In this document: positions 14,019-23,081 of the stretch, piece by piece
How the letters are laid out: every line of letters begins with the position of its first letter
How positions within the stretch are numbered: position 1 is the first letter of the stretch
NCBI GenBank assembly: GCA_902518155.1
Contig: CABYFA010000004.1
Coordinates: 29,895 to 93,894, forward strand
Source: an uncultured Pelagibacteraceae bacterium
GTDB taxonomy: Bacteria; Pseudomonadota; Alphaproteobacteria; Pelagibacterales; Pelagibacteraceae
Length of the DNA: 64,000 nt
Direction of reading: 5' to 3'
Notes under the pieces: generated by a model
Told to the model about the DNA's origin: nothing
Databases searched by the model: none
What the model saw: only the letters and a program-made list of their open reading frames with translations
Made by a program: the position numbers and the translations under genes

Positions 14019-15277
14019 TATTTCAATCTTTTAATTTTAACACCAATTTTTTGTAATTTATTTTCAATATTTTCATATCCTCTCTCCAAGTGATAAACTC
14101 TTCCAACAATACTTTTACCATTCGCCACTATTGCGGCTAATACTAAAGCAACACTGGCTCTTAAGTCACTAGACATTAATTCAGCACCAATAAATTTGGT
14201 ATTGCCCTCAATCAACGCTTTATTGTTTTGAATATTTATTTTCGCACCTAGTCTTTGCAACTCAGCAACATGCATAAATCTATTCTCAAAAATACTTTCA
14301 GTTATAGAACTTTTCCCAACGCTCTTGCACATTAGAACCATTAATTGAGCTTGAAGATCTGTTGGAATACCTGGAAATTCTTTAGTTTTTATATTTTGAA
14401 TAGGTTTGATTTTGTCAGGTCCTTTTATAAAAATTTTGTTACCCGAAGTTTTAATCTTTGCCCCGACTTTTTTTAATAGTTCTATTTCAGTATTAATTAT
14501 TTTTGGATCTAAATTTTTAATTTGTAGATTACCTTTAGTAAGCGTAGCCGCTACACAAAAAGTTCCCGCCTCTATTCTATCAGCCATAACTATATGACTT
14601 GTTGGGTTGAGAGAATTAACTCCTATAATGGTGCAGGTTCTTCCAGACCATTTTATATTTGCACCTGCTTGACTTAAGAATTTTGTTAAATCTTTAATTT
14701 CAGGTTCCACGGCACAATTTTTTAAAATTGTTTTGCCTCTAGCTAAACATGCAGCTATTATAGAATTTTCTGTAGCGCCTACACTAATTTTAGGAAACTT
14801 TATTTTTTTGCCTTTAAGTCTTCCATTTGATTTAGCTAAAATATAACCATCTTGTATTTTATATTCCATTCCCAACTTCTTTAATGCACTAAGGTGATAA
14901 TTTACAGGTCTCGCACCTATAAGACATCCACCAGGCAAAGATGTTTTAGATTTATGAAATTTAGAAATTAATGGACCTAACACTAATATTGAACCTCTCA
15001 TTGTTTTTACAAGTGAATAACTTGCAAAAGTTTTCATATTCTTTTTATTAATAATTTTTGCAGTTTTTCTGTCTTTAGATAAAATTATTTTTGATCCAAG
15101 AGATTTTAATAAATTAAGCATAGTATCTATATCTCTTACTCTAGGTAAATTTTTAATAATTACTGGTTTGTCAAACAATAAAGTTGCTGCAAGAATTGGT
15201 AGAGATGCATTCTTAGAACCTGAAATCGAGACTTTACCCTTGATTTTACAAGGACCATTGATCAGAAATTTATCCAT
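14018..15277 (-). CDS. murA: UDP-N-acetylglucosamine 1-carboxyvinyltransferase
   Basis: A 419-aa enzyme that transfers enolpyruvate from PEP to UDP-GlcNAc, the first committed step of peptidoglycan synthesis. The N-terminal GSKNASLPILAA motif and the catalytic cysteine Cys118 in PGGCLIGARP are present. Full length for the family. It is 3 nt downstream of dcd and is followed directly by the DUF2948 gene, forming the dcd-murA-DUF2948-hisD-infA run. Confidence 0.95.
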   Translation of the reverse strand: MDKFLINGPCKIKGKVSISGSKNASLPILAATLLFDKPVIIKNLPRVRDIDTMLNLLKSLGSKIILSKDRKTAKIINKKNMKTFASYSLVKTMRGSILVLGPLISKFHKSKTSLPGGCLIGARPVNYHLSALKKLGMEYKIQDGYILAKSNGRLKGKKIKFPKISVGATENSIIAACLARGKTILKNCAVEPEIKDLTKFLSQAGANIKWSGRTCTIIGVNSLNPTSHIVMADRIEAGTFCVAATLTKGNLQIKNLDPKIINTEIELLKKVGAKIKTSGNKIFIKGPDKIKPIQNIKTKEFPGIPTDLQAQLMVLMCKSVGKSSITESIFENRFMHVAELQRLGAKINIQNNKALIEGNTKFIGAELMSSDLRASVALVLAAIVANGKSIVGRVYHLERGYENIENKLQKIGVKIKRLK

Positions 15278-15280
15278 AAA

Positions 15281-15841
15281 TTACTTTTTTATTTTAGCAA
15301 CCTGTATGGTGGTTTGTCCCTGATATTTACCGTTTTTTGATTTATATGTTGTTTCTGGCTGGGTATCTGATTTAAAAAATAAAAATTGAGCAATACCCTC
15401 GTTTGAATAAATCTTTGCAGGATTGGGAGTTGTATTACTTAATTCGATAACAATATTACCTTCGAATTCATTTTCAATTGGCGTTACATTACAAATAATT
15501 CCTGTTCTCGCATAAGTACTTTTTCCAACACAAATACAAAGAACATCTTTTGGAATTCTAAAATATTCAACAGTCTTAGCCAATACAAATGAATTTGGTG
15601 GAATTATACAATAAGGCCCCTTTCGCTCTATAAAGTTTTCATCTGAAAAGTTTTTTGGATCCACTAGCGAACTATTGACATTTGTAAATATTCTGTACTC
15701 ATCAGAAATTCTGACATCGTAACCCATACTACTTAGTCCATATGATATTTTCCCCTCAGAGACTTGATGATCCAAAAACGGTTCAATCATCTTATGCTCT
15801 TTACACATTTTTTTTATCCAAGAATCTGGCTGAATGGACAT
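15281..15841 (-). CDS. dcd: dCTP deaminase
   Basis: A 186-aa trimeric deaminase converting dCTP to dUTP for thymidylate synthesis. The conserved block [17 protein letters not shown] (about residues 104-120), followed by [12 protein letters not shown], carries the Ser-Arg and catalytic Glu positions of the family; GYDVRIS is also typical. It is the first gene of the murA-hisD run. Confidence 0.93.
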   Translation of the reverse strand: MSIQPDSWIKKMCKEHKMIEPFLDHQVSEGKISYGLSSMGYDVRISDEYRIFTNVNSSLVDPKNFSDENFIERKGPYCIIPPNSFVLAKTVEYFRIPKDVLCICVGKSTYARTGIICNVTPIENEFEGNIVIELSNTTPNPAKIYSNEGIAQFLFFKSDTQPETTYKSKNGKYQGQTTIQVAKIKK

Positions 15842-15898
15842 TATTTTGTTTTCTTTTTATTTTTTTTTTGAAAAATTTTTCTCTTTTTTAAATTTTTC

Positions 15899-15918
15899 CT
15901 AAGCGCAATGCTTAGGCG
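15899..15918. repeat. inverted repeat between dcd and the 66-aa ORF
   Basis: CCTAAGC (15899-15905), a 5-nt GCAAT loop and GCTTAGG (about 15911-15917) form a perfect 7-bp stem. An alternative stem, AGCGC with GCGCT, uses overlapping bases, so only one can form at a time. A T-rich run follows on the plus strand, but the neighbouring genes are on the minus strand, where it is followed by an A-run. A terminator role is therefore weak. The 97-nt gap holds no gene. Confidence 0.45.
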
Positions 15919-15938
15919 CTCATTTTTATTTTTAGTAA

Positions 15939-16139
15939 TCATTCTTTATTTGGATTGGTAAGGAAATCTAAAGTTATTGGTTTAGATGCATCTAAAGCTT
16001 TATCCTTATTTTCATCTTTTTTAGGGCCTTCTTTTGCTAATCTTTTTGCTTTTTTTTCAGCAAGTTTTCTTTCTCTTTTCGCTTGCTTTTCCATGAGCTT
16101 GGCACTTTTAGTTGATTTATAATCGTAATGAATACCCAT
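15939..16139 (-). CDS. small lysine-rich coiled-coil protein, unknown function
   Basis: Not recognised. A 66-aa protein starting MGIHYDYKSTKSAKLMEKQA, whose middle (about residues 15-45) is a strongly charged helix rich in K, E, R and A, followed by a short tail ending LDFLTNPNKE. No signal peptide or membrane segment. AAGGAAATTTT precedes the ATG as possible ribosome-binding site. It lies between the convergent tRNA-Thr and dcd. Clean length and composition suggest a real conserved small protein, perhaps RNA- or ribosome-associated, but that is inference. Confidence 0.6.
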   Translation of the reverse strand: MGIHYDYKSTKSAKLMEKQAKRERKLAEKKAKRLAKEGPKKDENKDKALDASKPITLDFLTNPNKE

Positions 16140-16239
16140 AAAATTTCCTTGGTAAGATATAAATCATATTAATCAAAAAATTAAGGCAATAATTTGGAAA
16201 AAATGCTCTATTATCAATAAAAATAGAATTGATCCAAAT

Positions 16240-16313
16240 GCTCCTATAGTTAAATGGCATAACGTGTCCATGGTAAGGATAAATTCCAAGTTCGATTCTT
16301 GGTGGGAGCACCA
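16240..16313 (+). tRNA. tRNA-Thr (GGT)
   Basis: A 74-nt cloverleaf on the plus strand. Acceptor stem GCTCCTA/TGGGAGC (one G-T pair), D-stem GTTA/TAAC, anticodon stem TGTCC/GGATA with loop ATGGTAA (anticodon GGT at 16272-16274), T-stem CCAAG/CTTGG, discriminator A and encoded CCA. It abuts the stop codon of the convergent TVP38-type gene with no spacer. Confidence 0.93.
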
Positions 16314-17039
16314 CTAATTTTTATAAAAAGACTTTCTAAGAAAAATTGTAATCAAGACTAAACTAAAAAAGGCTAAAATTGGAATATATATTTCAGGTGA
16401 AAAAATTATATCTGTAATTTTTGGAACTTGCGAATTTTGTTCTATTACTTTTTCCAAACCACTACCTAAAGAAACAGCTAAAAAAATTTGAGGTATAATT
16501 CCTATTAATGATGCTAAAAAAAAATTTTTTACCCTAACATCAAAAATTGTAGGCAAAATGCAACTAAGTTGCCAAGGTATTCCTCCAATAAATCTATATA
16601 TTAAAAGATAATAAAATTCAGACTTTTTAAATTTTCTCTCTAGATTTTGATATCTATTTAAAAATTTATCTCTAATTAAATCTTTTAAAAAATAGTTTCC
16701 AAAAATATAAAGAAATGTTGCGCCAACACTCATACCTATTACCACAATTATAGTACCCAACCATTTACCAAAAATAAATCCTCCTAATAGTGCAATGGGA
16801 GAACCAAAACCTAAAAATGGGAAAACCCATAATATTGTGAAAATTAAAAAAATTATGGATATTAAAAACAAATTAGAATTTTTTAATTTTAGAAAATACA
16901 ATCTGTTTTCTTTGATGAAGTCATAAGAAGTAATTTCTTGGATACTAAATTTTGAAAAAAACAATAACACAAATATAGTAAGTAAAACTAAGTATGATAA
17001 ACCTATTATTATTTTAGTTTTCTTAGCTTTTTCCATCAT
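16314..17039 (-). CDS. TVP38/TMEM64 (VTT-domain) membrane protein
   Basis: A 241-aa integral membrane protein with about six hydrophobic segments. It has the family's central region: FPFLGFGSPIALLGGFIFG, then SVGATFLYIFGNY and YRFIGGIPWQLSCILP, corresponding to the re-entrant loop and Gly/Pro-rich motif of VTT/DedA-type proteins. These are linked to lipid scrambling or envelope homeostasis, but the substrate here is unknown. Stop adjoins tRNA-Thr; divergent from rpmH. A second Met directly after the first is an equally good start. Confidence 0.8.
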   Translation of the reverse strand: MMEKAKKTKIIIGLSYLVLLTIFVLLFFSKFSIQEITSYDFIKENRLYFLKLKNSNLFLISIIFLIFTILWVFPFLGFGSPIALLGGFIFGKWLGTIIVVIGMSVGATFLYIFGNYFLKDLIRDKFLNRYQNLERKFKKSEFYYLLIYRFIGGIPWQLSCILPTIFDVRVKNFFLASLIGIIPQIFLAVSLGSGLEKVIEQNSQVPKITDIIFSPEIYIPILAFFSLVLITIFLRKSFYKN

Positions 17040-17066
17040 GGTTCATGGTATTTATAAATCTTCTAT

Positions 17067-17095
17067 TTGCTATTTATATATTTAATTATTATAAA
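17067..17095 (+). promoter_or_regulatory. promoter of the rpmH-rnpA-yidD-yidC operon
   Basis: TTGCTA (17067-17072) and TATAAA (17090-17095) are spaced by 17 nt and followed by a GC-rich GGGCG discriminator, a feature common in ribosomal and stringently controlled promoters. It lies 32 nt upstream of the rpmH ATG. Inferred from consensus. Confidence 0.55.
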
Positions 17096-17127
17096 GGGCG
17101 AAATTTTATATAAATTTAACCGCTTTT

Positions 17128-17289
17128 ATGAAAAGAACATATCAACCATCTAGGAAAAAAAGAAGCCGAACCCATGGTTTTAGATCAAAAATGAAAACCA
17201 AGGGAGGCAGAAAACTTTTAAAAAGAAGAAGAGCTAGAGGAAGAAAAAATTTAACAGTATCCTCAACTGTTAAAAGAAAAAGAAAATAA
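17128..17289 (+). CDS. rpmH: 50S ribosomal protein L34
   Basis: A 53-aa, extremely basic ribosomal protein. It begins [20 protein letters not shown] and continues with [17 protein letters not shown], the L34 signature. The C-terminal tail ([11 protein letters not shown]) is slightly longer than in E. coli (46 aa). It heads the rpmH-rnpA-yidD-yidC cluster and is preceded by a good promoter. Confidence 0.97.
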   Translation: MKRTYQPSRKKRSRTHGFRSKMKTKGGRKLLKRRRARGRKNLTVSSTVKRKRK

Positions 17290-17299
17290 AGCCAATTCA

Positions 17300-17638
17300 A
17301 TGAAAAGCAAAATTGTTGCTCTTTCAAAGAATGAAGACTTTAAAACTTTGCTCAAAAAGAAAAAAGTATCAAACAGATATGTAACAATTTTTTTTGGTAA
17401 TATTAATAAAAAAAATAATCAGAAACTTAATATTTCTTTTGTAACTAAGAAGAAGATAGGAAATGCCGTAAAAAGAAACAAGATAAAGAGGAGACTAAGG
17501 AATATTATGAATGATGCTGTTAAAGAAATATCTCTAAATTATCACTATTCATATCTTGTTATTGCTAAGTCAACTATGCTAAATAATGAATTTAAAATTA
17601 TAAAAGAAACCTTATTTCAGGATTTTAAAAAAATTTAA
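17300..17638 (+). CDS. rnpA: ribonuclease P protein component
   Basis: A 112-aa basic protein subunit of RNase P, which with the RnpB RNA matures tRNA 5' ends. The RNA-binding signature [14 protein letters not shown] is at about residues 53-66, and the central strand [10 protein letters not shown] is typical. It starts 10 nt after rpmH, as in most bacteria. Confidence 0.95.
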   Translation: MKSKIVALSKNEDFKTLLKKKKVSNRYVTIFFGNINKKNNQKLNISFVTKKKIGNAVKRNKIKRRLRNIMNDAVKEISLNYHYSYLVIAKSTMLNNEFKIIKETLFQDFKKI

Positions 17639-17640
17639 TA

Positions 17641-17880
17641 ATGAACATTTTTACAATTATATTTATTAAATTAATTCAGGCTTACAAATACCTAATAAGT
17701 CCATTACTAGGTAACTCTTGTAGGTACTTTCCATCTTGTTCCGATTATAGCATTGAGGCATTAAAAACTTATGGTTTTTTTAAGGGTGGATATTTGAGTT
17801 TAAAAAGAATTATTTCATGCCACCCTTTTAAAGAAGGTGGAATTGATCCTGTAAAAAAAGAAATAAAAGTTAAAAAATAA
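17641..17880 (+). CDS. yidD: membrane protein insertion efficiency factor
   Basis: A 79-aa YidD-family protein thought to assist YidC in membrane protein insertion. Family motif positions: [20 protein letters not shown] with the conserved cysteines, [10 protein letters not shown], and a C-terminal HPF-x-x-GGIDPV. It lies 2 nt after rnpA and overlaps yidC by 1 nt. Confidence 0.93.
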   Translation: MNIFTIIFIKLIQAYKYLISPLLGNSCRYFPSCSDYSIEALKTYGFFKGGYLSLKRIISCHPFKEGGIDPVKKEIKVKK

Positions 17881-19559
17881 TGGACTCTAAAAATACAATA
17901 GCAGCTATAGCTTTATCATCTGCTGTAATTGTTTTATGGGCATTATTCTTTGTTCCAGAAAAATCAACAGTGGATCAAAATATTGTTGAAAAAGAAAAAA
18001 TTGAACAAAGCGGTGATGCACCAAGTTTAGAACAAAAGGAAACACAAATTACAATTTCACGAGATGATGCATTAAAACAAAGTGAAAGAATTCAATTTGA
18101 AAATGAAAATATTATAGGTTCAATATCATTAAAAGGTGCATCAATAGATGATTTAACTTTCAAGAATTATAAAGTAACCCTTGATAATGAAAAAAGAGTA
18201 ACTTTATTAGGACCTCGAAATATCAAAGAAGGATATCTAATAGATAGTGGTTTTGTTACTTCTGATAAAAATGTTGATGTTCCTAACTCAGATACAATTT
18301 GGTCAATAGAAGGTAACAATAAACTCACAGACGAGTCTCCAATAAAACTATCATGGTCCAACGAACAGGGCCTAAAATTTGAAAAAATAATATCGTTAGA
18401 TGATAAATATCTTTTTACAGTTAAACAAAAAATAATTAATGAAAGTAAAAATAAGTATGATTTTTACTCATATGGACAAATAATAAGAAATGAAATTCCG
18501 GAAATAATTGATTTTTTAATTCTTCATGAAGGACTCATTGCAACTTTGGATGATGAGTTAATAGAGGAGGATTATGATGATATTCAAGAAAAGAAGTTTA
18601 CTAAAGTAGCTAATAAAGGGTGGTTAGGGATAAGTGATAAATATTGGATTACTTCCTTAATACCGCCAAAAGATAAAGAGTTTAAAACAACATTCGACTA
18701 TAAAAATAAATTTAGAGCAAATTTTATTTCTACAGATCCTTTGGCATTAAATGAAAACACTTCAATTGAAGAAGAGTTACAAATTATCGTTGCTGCAAAA
18801 AGAGTGGATGTGATAGATGGATATGCTGAAAAACTCAACATAGATAAATTTGATTTAGTTATTGATTGGGGATTTTTATACTTCATAACCAAGCCTCTAT
18901 TTTATGGAATTGATTATTTCTTTAAACTACTTGGAAACTATGGTTTAGCAATTATAGCTATCACTATTTGTATTCGTTTAGTTTTTTTTCCATTAGCTAA
19001 CTTTTCATTTAAAAGCATGGCAAAAATGAAAGTTCTTCAACCAGAAATGGTTCGTCTAAAAGAGTTGCATAAAAATGATAAAATGAAACTTCAACAAGAA
19101 ATGATGGCTCTTTACAAAAAGGAAAAAGTAAACCCAATGTCAGGTTGTTTACCAATTCTTATTCAAATACCAGTATTTTTTGCATTATATAAAGTTTTGT
19201 TTGTAACTATTGAAATGAGACAAATGCCATTCTATGGATGGATTCATGATTTAAGTGAGAGAGATCCTACAAGTATATTTAATATTTTTGGTTTATTACC
19301 CTACGACGTTCCAAGTTTCTTGGTTATTGGAGCTTGGCCAGTAGCAATGGGAGTTTCAATGTGGGTGCAACAAAAATTAAATCCCGCACCTACTGATCCA
19401 ATGCAGGCTAAAATTTTTGCTTTCTTCCCGCTTTTCTTAACTGTAATACTCGCACCATTCCCAAGTGGGTTAGTAATTTACTGGACTGTTAATAATATTT
19501 TAACAATGGCTCAGCAAGTATTCATTATGAGAAGAACAACAGTCAAAACGACAACCTAA
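17880..19559 (+). CDS. yidC: membrane protein insertase YidC
   Basis: A 559-aa Gram-negative type YidC: an N-terminal transmembrane segment (about residues 6-24), a large periplasmic beta domain (about 50-330) and a C-terminal bundle of five membrane helices with FPLANFSFKSMAKMK, NPMSGCLPILIQIPVFFALY and IYWTVNNILTMAQQ. It inserts membrane proteins alone or with SecYEG. The start codon overlaps the yidD stop by 1 nt. In many alphaproteobacteria the GTPase gene engB/ysxC follows; here argB follows after 21 nt. Confidence 0.96.
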   Translation: MDSKNTIAAIALSSAVIVLWALFFVPEKSTVDQNIVEKEKIEQSGDAPSLEQKETQITISRDDALKQSERIQFENENIIGSISLKGASIDDLTFKNYKVTLDNEKRVTLLGPRNIKEGYLIDSGFVTSDKNVDVPNSDTIWSIEGNNKLTDESPIKLSWSNEQGLKFEKIISLDDKYLFTVKQKIINESKNKYDFYSYGQIIRNEIPEIIDFLILHEGLIATLDDELIEEDYDDIQEKKFTKVANKGWLGISDKYWITSLIPPKDKEFKTTFDYKNKFRANFISTDPLALNENTSIEEELQIIVAAKRVDVIDGYAEKLNIDKFDLVIDWGFLYFITKPLFYGIDYFFKLLGNYGLAIIAITICIRLVFFPLANFSFKSMAKMKVLQPEMVRLKELHKNDKMKLQQEMMALYKKEKVNPMSGCLPILIQIPVFFALYKVLFVTIEMRQMPFYGWIHDLSERDPTSIFNIFGLLPYDVPSFLVIGAWPVAMGVSMWVQQKLNPAPTDPMQAKIFAFFPLFLTVILAPFPSGLVIYWTVNNILTMAQQVFIMRRTTVKTTT

Positions 19560-19580
19560 ATTTTAATTTAAAATAAATTA

Positions 19581-20429
19581 ATGGACTTAAAAAAAATTCT
19601 TCCTGAAAACGGACCCCCAATAAACGAAGTTAATAAATATATAGAAAAATATAAAAATGACTTGATAGTCATTAAATATGGAGGAAATGTTTTAATTGAT
19701 AGAAATATCTTTGATAATTTTATTACTGATTTAAGTATTTTAAATAAATTAGGTCTTTCAGTTATTGTGGTTCATGGTGGAGGTCCAAGAATCAAGAGAG
19801 AGTTAGATAAATCTAATATTCAATCAAAATTTATAAGAGGGCTAAGAGTCACTGATGAAAAAATTATAAACATTGTTGAGTCAGTCTTAATAGATTTTAA
19901 CAATGATATTGTTAGCTCTTTGGACAAAAAAAATACAGAAGCAGTTTCCATTCACACAAAAAAAGATAATATTATTGAGGTCGTACCAGAGGCAAAAGAA
20001 CTGGGGTTTGTTGGCCTACCAAATAAGATCAATAACGATATTTTATTGAATATAATTCAACAAAATAAAATACCAATTATTTCACCATTAGGCTTGGATA
20101 AAAATAATCAAACACATAATATTAATGGTGATACTGCGGCAATGGCTGTAGCCAAATCTGTCAAATCAAGGAGATTACTATTGATGACAAATGTTGATGG
20201 TGTTTTAAATAAGGAAAAAAAACTTATAGATGAAATATCCTCATCAGAAATATTAGAGATGGTAAAAGACGAGACAATTACTGAAGGAATGATACCTAAA
20301 ATTAATGCTTGTCTAGATGCTGTTAATAATGGAGTTACAGCAGCAGGTATAATTAATGGTACAAAACAGCATTCTTGTTTATGGGAAATTTTCTCAGACA
20401 AGGGATCAGGTACATTAATAAGAAAATGA
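19581..20429 (+). CDS. argB: acetylglutamate kinase
   Basis: A 282-aa amino-acid kinase of arginine synthesis that phosphorylates N-acetylglutamate. Characteristic segments are VIKYGGNVLID near residue 30, VVHGGGPRI, the RGLRVTDE substrate loop and NINGDTAAMAVA; TEGMIPKINAC is also typical. It is followed by the nucleotidase gene with an overlapping start, and forms part of a yidC-argB-nucleotidase-dapD-dapE run. Confidence 0.95.
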   Translation: MDLKKILPENGPPINEVNKYIEKYKNDLIVIKYGGNVLIDRNIFDNFITDLSILNKLGLSVIVVHGGGPRIKRELDKSNIQSKFIRGLRVTDEKIINIVESVLIDFNNDIVSSLDKKNTEAVSIHTKKDNIIEVVPEAKELGFVGLPNKINNDILLNIIQQNKIPIISPLGLDKNNQTHNINGDTAAMAVAKSVKSRRLLLMTNVDGVLNKEKKLIDEISSSEILEMVKDETITEGMIPKINACLDAVNNGVTAAGIINGTKQHSCLWEIFSDKGSGTLIRK

Positions 20430-21115
20430 ACTTAAAAGAAAAAAAATATCTGCTACTTGATCTTGATGGTGTTTGTTATGGAAAGCACAATAACTATTCT
20501 TTAGAACGTGTATTTGGTCAAGTTTCAAAGAGGATGACTCAATTTATATCTGAAAAACTTAAAATTGATAAAGATAAAGCTAAAGAATTACAAACAAATT
20601 ATTTCTATAAATATAATACATCATTAAGAGGATTAATGGTCCATAATGGAATATCACCAGATGAATTTTTATCTTACGTGCATGAAATTGATTTGTCATT
20701 TATGAAAGAAGATAAAATTATGAGAAAAGAGCTTAAACAATTAGATATGGAAAAATTTATCTTTACCAATGGTAGTGCTGAACATGCTGCTAATATTTTA
20801 ACTCACTTGGGTGTGTATGATTTATTTGGAAGAGATAAGGTTTTTGATATTAAAGACGCTGGTTATGTACCTAAACCTGAAGCAGAAACCTTCGACTTAA
20901 TGGTAAAAAAATTTGGTATAAATCCAAAAGAGACTATTTACATTGAAGATATAGCTAAAAATTTAAGTATAGGTCACGAACGAGGTTGTACAACTGTTTG
21001 GTTAATTAATGATGAGCATTTTGGAAAAATGGATGCAGACAAAGATTTTATTTCACACAAAATTGAAAATCTGTCTTTATTTCTAAAAGAAATAAGGCTA
21101 TTAAAAAGTAATTAA
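20426..21115 (+). CDS. HAD-family pyrimidine 5'-nucleotidase
   Basis: A 229-aa HAD-superfamily hydrolase. Motif I is DLDGVCYG (nucleophile Asp12, Asp14), motif II FTNG, and motif IV YIEDIAKNL. Sequence and location between argB and dapD match the pyrimidine 5'-nucleotidase (SDT1-like) family found there in alphaproteobacteria; the substrate is inferred. The start was set at the ATG at 20426, overlapping the argB stop, because the 17 extra upstream codons lie wholly inside argB and precede the beta-strand that begins the fold. Confidence 0.82.
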   Translation: MNLKEKKYLLLDLDGVCYGKHNNYSLERVFGQVSKRMTQFISEKLKIDKDKAKELQTNYFYKYNTSLRGLMVHNGISPDEFLSYVHEIDLSFMKEDKIMRKELKQLDMEKFIFTNGSAEHAANILTHLGVYDLFGRDKVFDIKDAGYVPKPEAETFDLMVKKFGINPKETIYIEDIAKNLSIGHERGCTTVWLINDEHFGKMDADKDFISHKIENLSLFLKEIRLLKSN

Positions 21116-21117
21116 TT

Positions 21118-21921
21118 ATGTCTTTAGAAAAAATTATCAATGACGCTTGGGAGAATAAAGATCAGGTAGGCCCTGATTCAGACAAGTCTTTGAAGGATGC
21201 TATAAATCAAGTAATTGCAGATTTAGATTCCGGTAAATCAAGAGTGGCTGAAAAAATAAACGGAGAATGGGTAACTCACCAGCACCTAAAGAAAGCAATT
21301 ATGTTAAGTTTTAGAGTTTATGAAAATGATATTCTCTCAGGACCGTACTCAGTTTGGAGAGACCGACAAAATTTATTAAAAGGTAAAACTGCTGGATGGA
21401 CAAAAGAAGAGTTCGAAAAAGCAGGTTTTAGGATGGTTCCCAACTCCCCTGTTAGAAAAGGATCCTTTATTGGAAAAGATGCTGTTCTTATGCCATGTTA
21501 TGTAAACATTGGTGCATGGATTGGGGCAAAAACTATGATGGATACGTTTAGTCGTGCTGGAAGTTGTTGCCAAATTGGAGAAAATTGTCATATATCAGCT
21601 GGCTCTGGAATAGGAGGCGTTTTGGAACCCGCTCAAGCACTACCAACAATCATTGAAGACAATGTTTTTGTTGGAGCCATGTCCGAAGTTGTTGAAGGTG
21701 TTATTATCGAAGAAGGAAGTGTTCTTTCAATGGGCTGCTATATAGGGCAAAGCACTAAAATCATAAACAGATCTAATGGGGAAATAACAAAAGGTCGTAT
21801 ACCTCCATATTCGGTTGTTGTACCAGGCACACATAAAGATCTTTACGCTGTTCATATAATTAAAACTGTAGATTCTAAAACCAGATCAAAGACATCAATT
21901 AACGATCTTTTAAGAGATTAA
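21118..21921 (+). CDS. dapD: 2,3,4,5-tetrahydropyridine-2,6-dicarboxylate N-succinyltransferase
   Basis: A 267-aa trimeric left-handed beta-helix acyltransferase of the succinylase lysine/diaminopimelate pathway. The hexapeptide-repeat region spans roughly residues 100-215, with the conserved MMDTFSRAGSCCQIG, HISAGSGIGGVLEP and DNVFVGAMSEVVEGV. It is 2 nt upstream of dapE, the next-but-one enzyme of the pathway. Confidence 0.96.
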   Translation: MSLEKIINDAWENKDQVGPDSDKSLKDAINQVIADLDSGKSRVAEKINGEWVTHQHLKKAIMLSFRVYENDILSGPYSVWRDRQNLLKGKTAGWTKEEFEKAGFRMVPNSPVRKGSFIGKDAVLMPCYVNIGAWIGAKTMMDTFSRAGSCCQIGENCHISAGSGIGGVLEPAQALPTIIEDNVFVGAMSEVVEGVIIEEGSVLSMGCYIGQSTKIINRSNGEITKGRIPPYSVVVPGTHKDLYAVHIIKTVDSKTRSKTSINDLLRD

Positions 21922-21923
21922 TT

Positions 21924-23081
21924 ATGCAAAAATTGAATGAGCTACAATTAGCCAAAGAGCTAATCAGATTTCCTTCCATCACCCCAGTTGATGCTGGAGT
22001 AATGAAATTTTTAGAAAAAAAATTAAAAAAATTGGGTTTCAAAACAAAAATATTGGAATTTGAAGAAAGAGGATTTCAGCCTGTGAAAAACTTGTATGCA
22101 AGATTAGGATCTAAGAAACCGAATTTTATGTTTGCAGGACATGTTGATATTGTCCCTCCAGGAAACATTAAGGATTGGACAGTAAATCCATTTAAACCAT
22201 CTATCAAAAAAGGCCATTTAATTGGGAGAGGTGCAAATGATATGAAAAGCTCTGTTGCAGCATTTGTGTCTGCTGTGAGCACTTTTTTATCAAAAAATAG
22301 AAAATTCAACGGGTCAATAAGTTTACTTATTACAGGAGATGAAGAAGGTGATGCAGTAAATGGCACTAAAAAAGTTGTGGATTATTTAAAAAAAAGGAAA
22401 GAGAAAATTAACTTTTGTCTTGTTGGTGAACCAACAAATCCAAATAAATTAGGTGAAATGATAAAGATTGGTCGTAGGGGTAGTTTAACTGGTAAATTAA
22501 ATATTTTTGGTCAGCAGGGCCATGTTGCATATCCTCATAGAGCTAATAATCCCTCAACTATAATTATAAAAATTTTAAAAGAATTAAAAGATATTAAATT
22601 TGATAGAGGATCAAAAAACTTCCAACCTACAAACTTAGAGGTTACAAAAATAAATATAAATAATAATGCTGATAATGTTATCCCGGCTATGGCTGAGGCA
22701 ACATTTAATATAAGGTTTAATAATAAACATTCGTCAAATTCTATTAAAAATAGACTTAATAAAATTTTTAAAAAAATAACTAAGAAAAATAAATCAAAAT
22801 TTAAAATTGATTATAAAGTTTCAGGCGAGGCGTTTCTAACAAAGCCAAATGAAACAACGTACATGATACAAAATATCATAAAAAAAGTTACCAAAATTAA
22901 ACCAAAGCTATCTACTACAGGCGGAACCTCAGATTTAAGATTCATAAGAAAAATATCACCCGGATTAGAATTTGGGCTTGTTGGAAAAACAATGCATAAA
23001 GTTGATGAAGCTGTATCTTTAAAAGATTTAAAAAATCTTAAGAAAATTTATGAAAACATTTTAATAAATTATTTTAAATGA
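21924..23081 (+). CDS. dapE: succinyl-diaminopimelate desuccinylase
   Basis: A 385-aa M20-family di-zinc peptidase that releases succinate in diaminopimelate synthesis. Metal and catalytic residues lie in FAGHVDIVPPG, GRGANDMKSS and TGDEEGDA; GEPT follows, and the C-terminal TTGGTSDLRF contains the conserved substrate-binding segment. It overlaps the HDAC-like gene by 4 nt, so that gene is translationally linked to the lysine operon. Confidence 0.95.
   Translation: MQKLNELQLAKELIRFPSITPVDAGVMKFLEKKLKKLGFKTKILEFEERGFQPVKNLYARLGSKKPNFMFAGHVDIVPPGNIKDWTVNPFKPSIKKGHLIGRGANDMKSSVAAFVSAVSTFLSKNRKFNGSISLLITGDEEGDAVNGTKKVVDYLKKRKEKINFCLVGEPTNPNKLGEMIKIGRRGSLTGKLNIFGQQGHVAYPHRANNPSTIIIKILKELKDIKFDRGSKNFQPTNLEVTKININNNADNVIPAMAEATFNIRFNNKHSSNSIKNRLNKIFKKITKKNKSKFKIDYKVSGEAFLTKPNETTYMIQNIIKKVTKIKPKLSTTGGTSDLRFIRKISPGLEFGLVGKTMHKVDEAVSLKDLKNLKKIYENILINYFK

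Noticed and set aside
16117..16314. 65-codon minus-strand ORF starting MVLPPRIELGIYPYHG
   Set aside because: It is the complement of tRNA-Thr; RIELG-type peptides are the classic false translation of a tRNA T-arm.
20375..20425. Longer start for the HAD nucleotidase
   Set aside because: These codons are inside argB in another frame; the ATG at 20426 overlaps the argB stop as in other coupled genes here.
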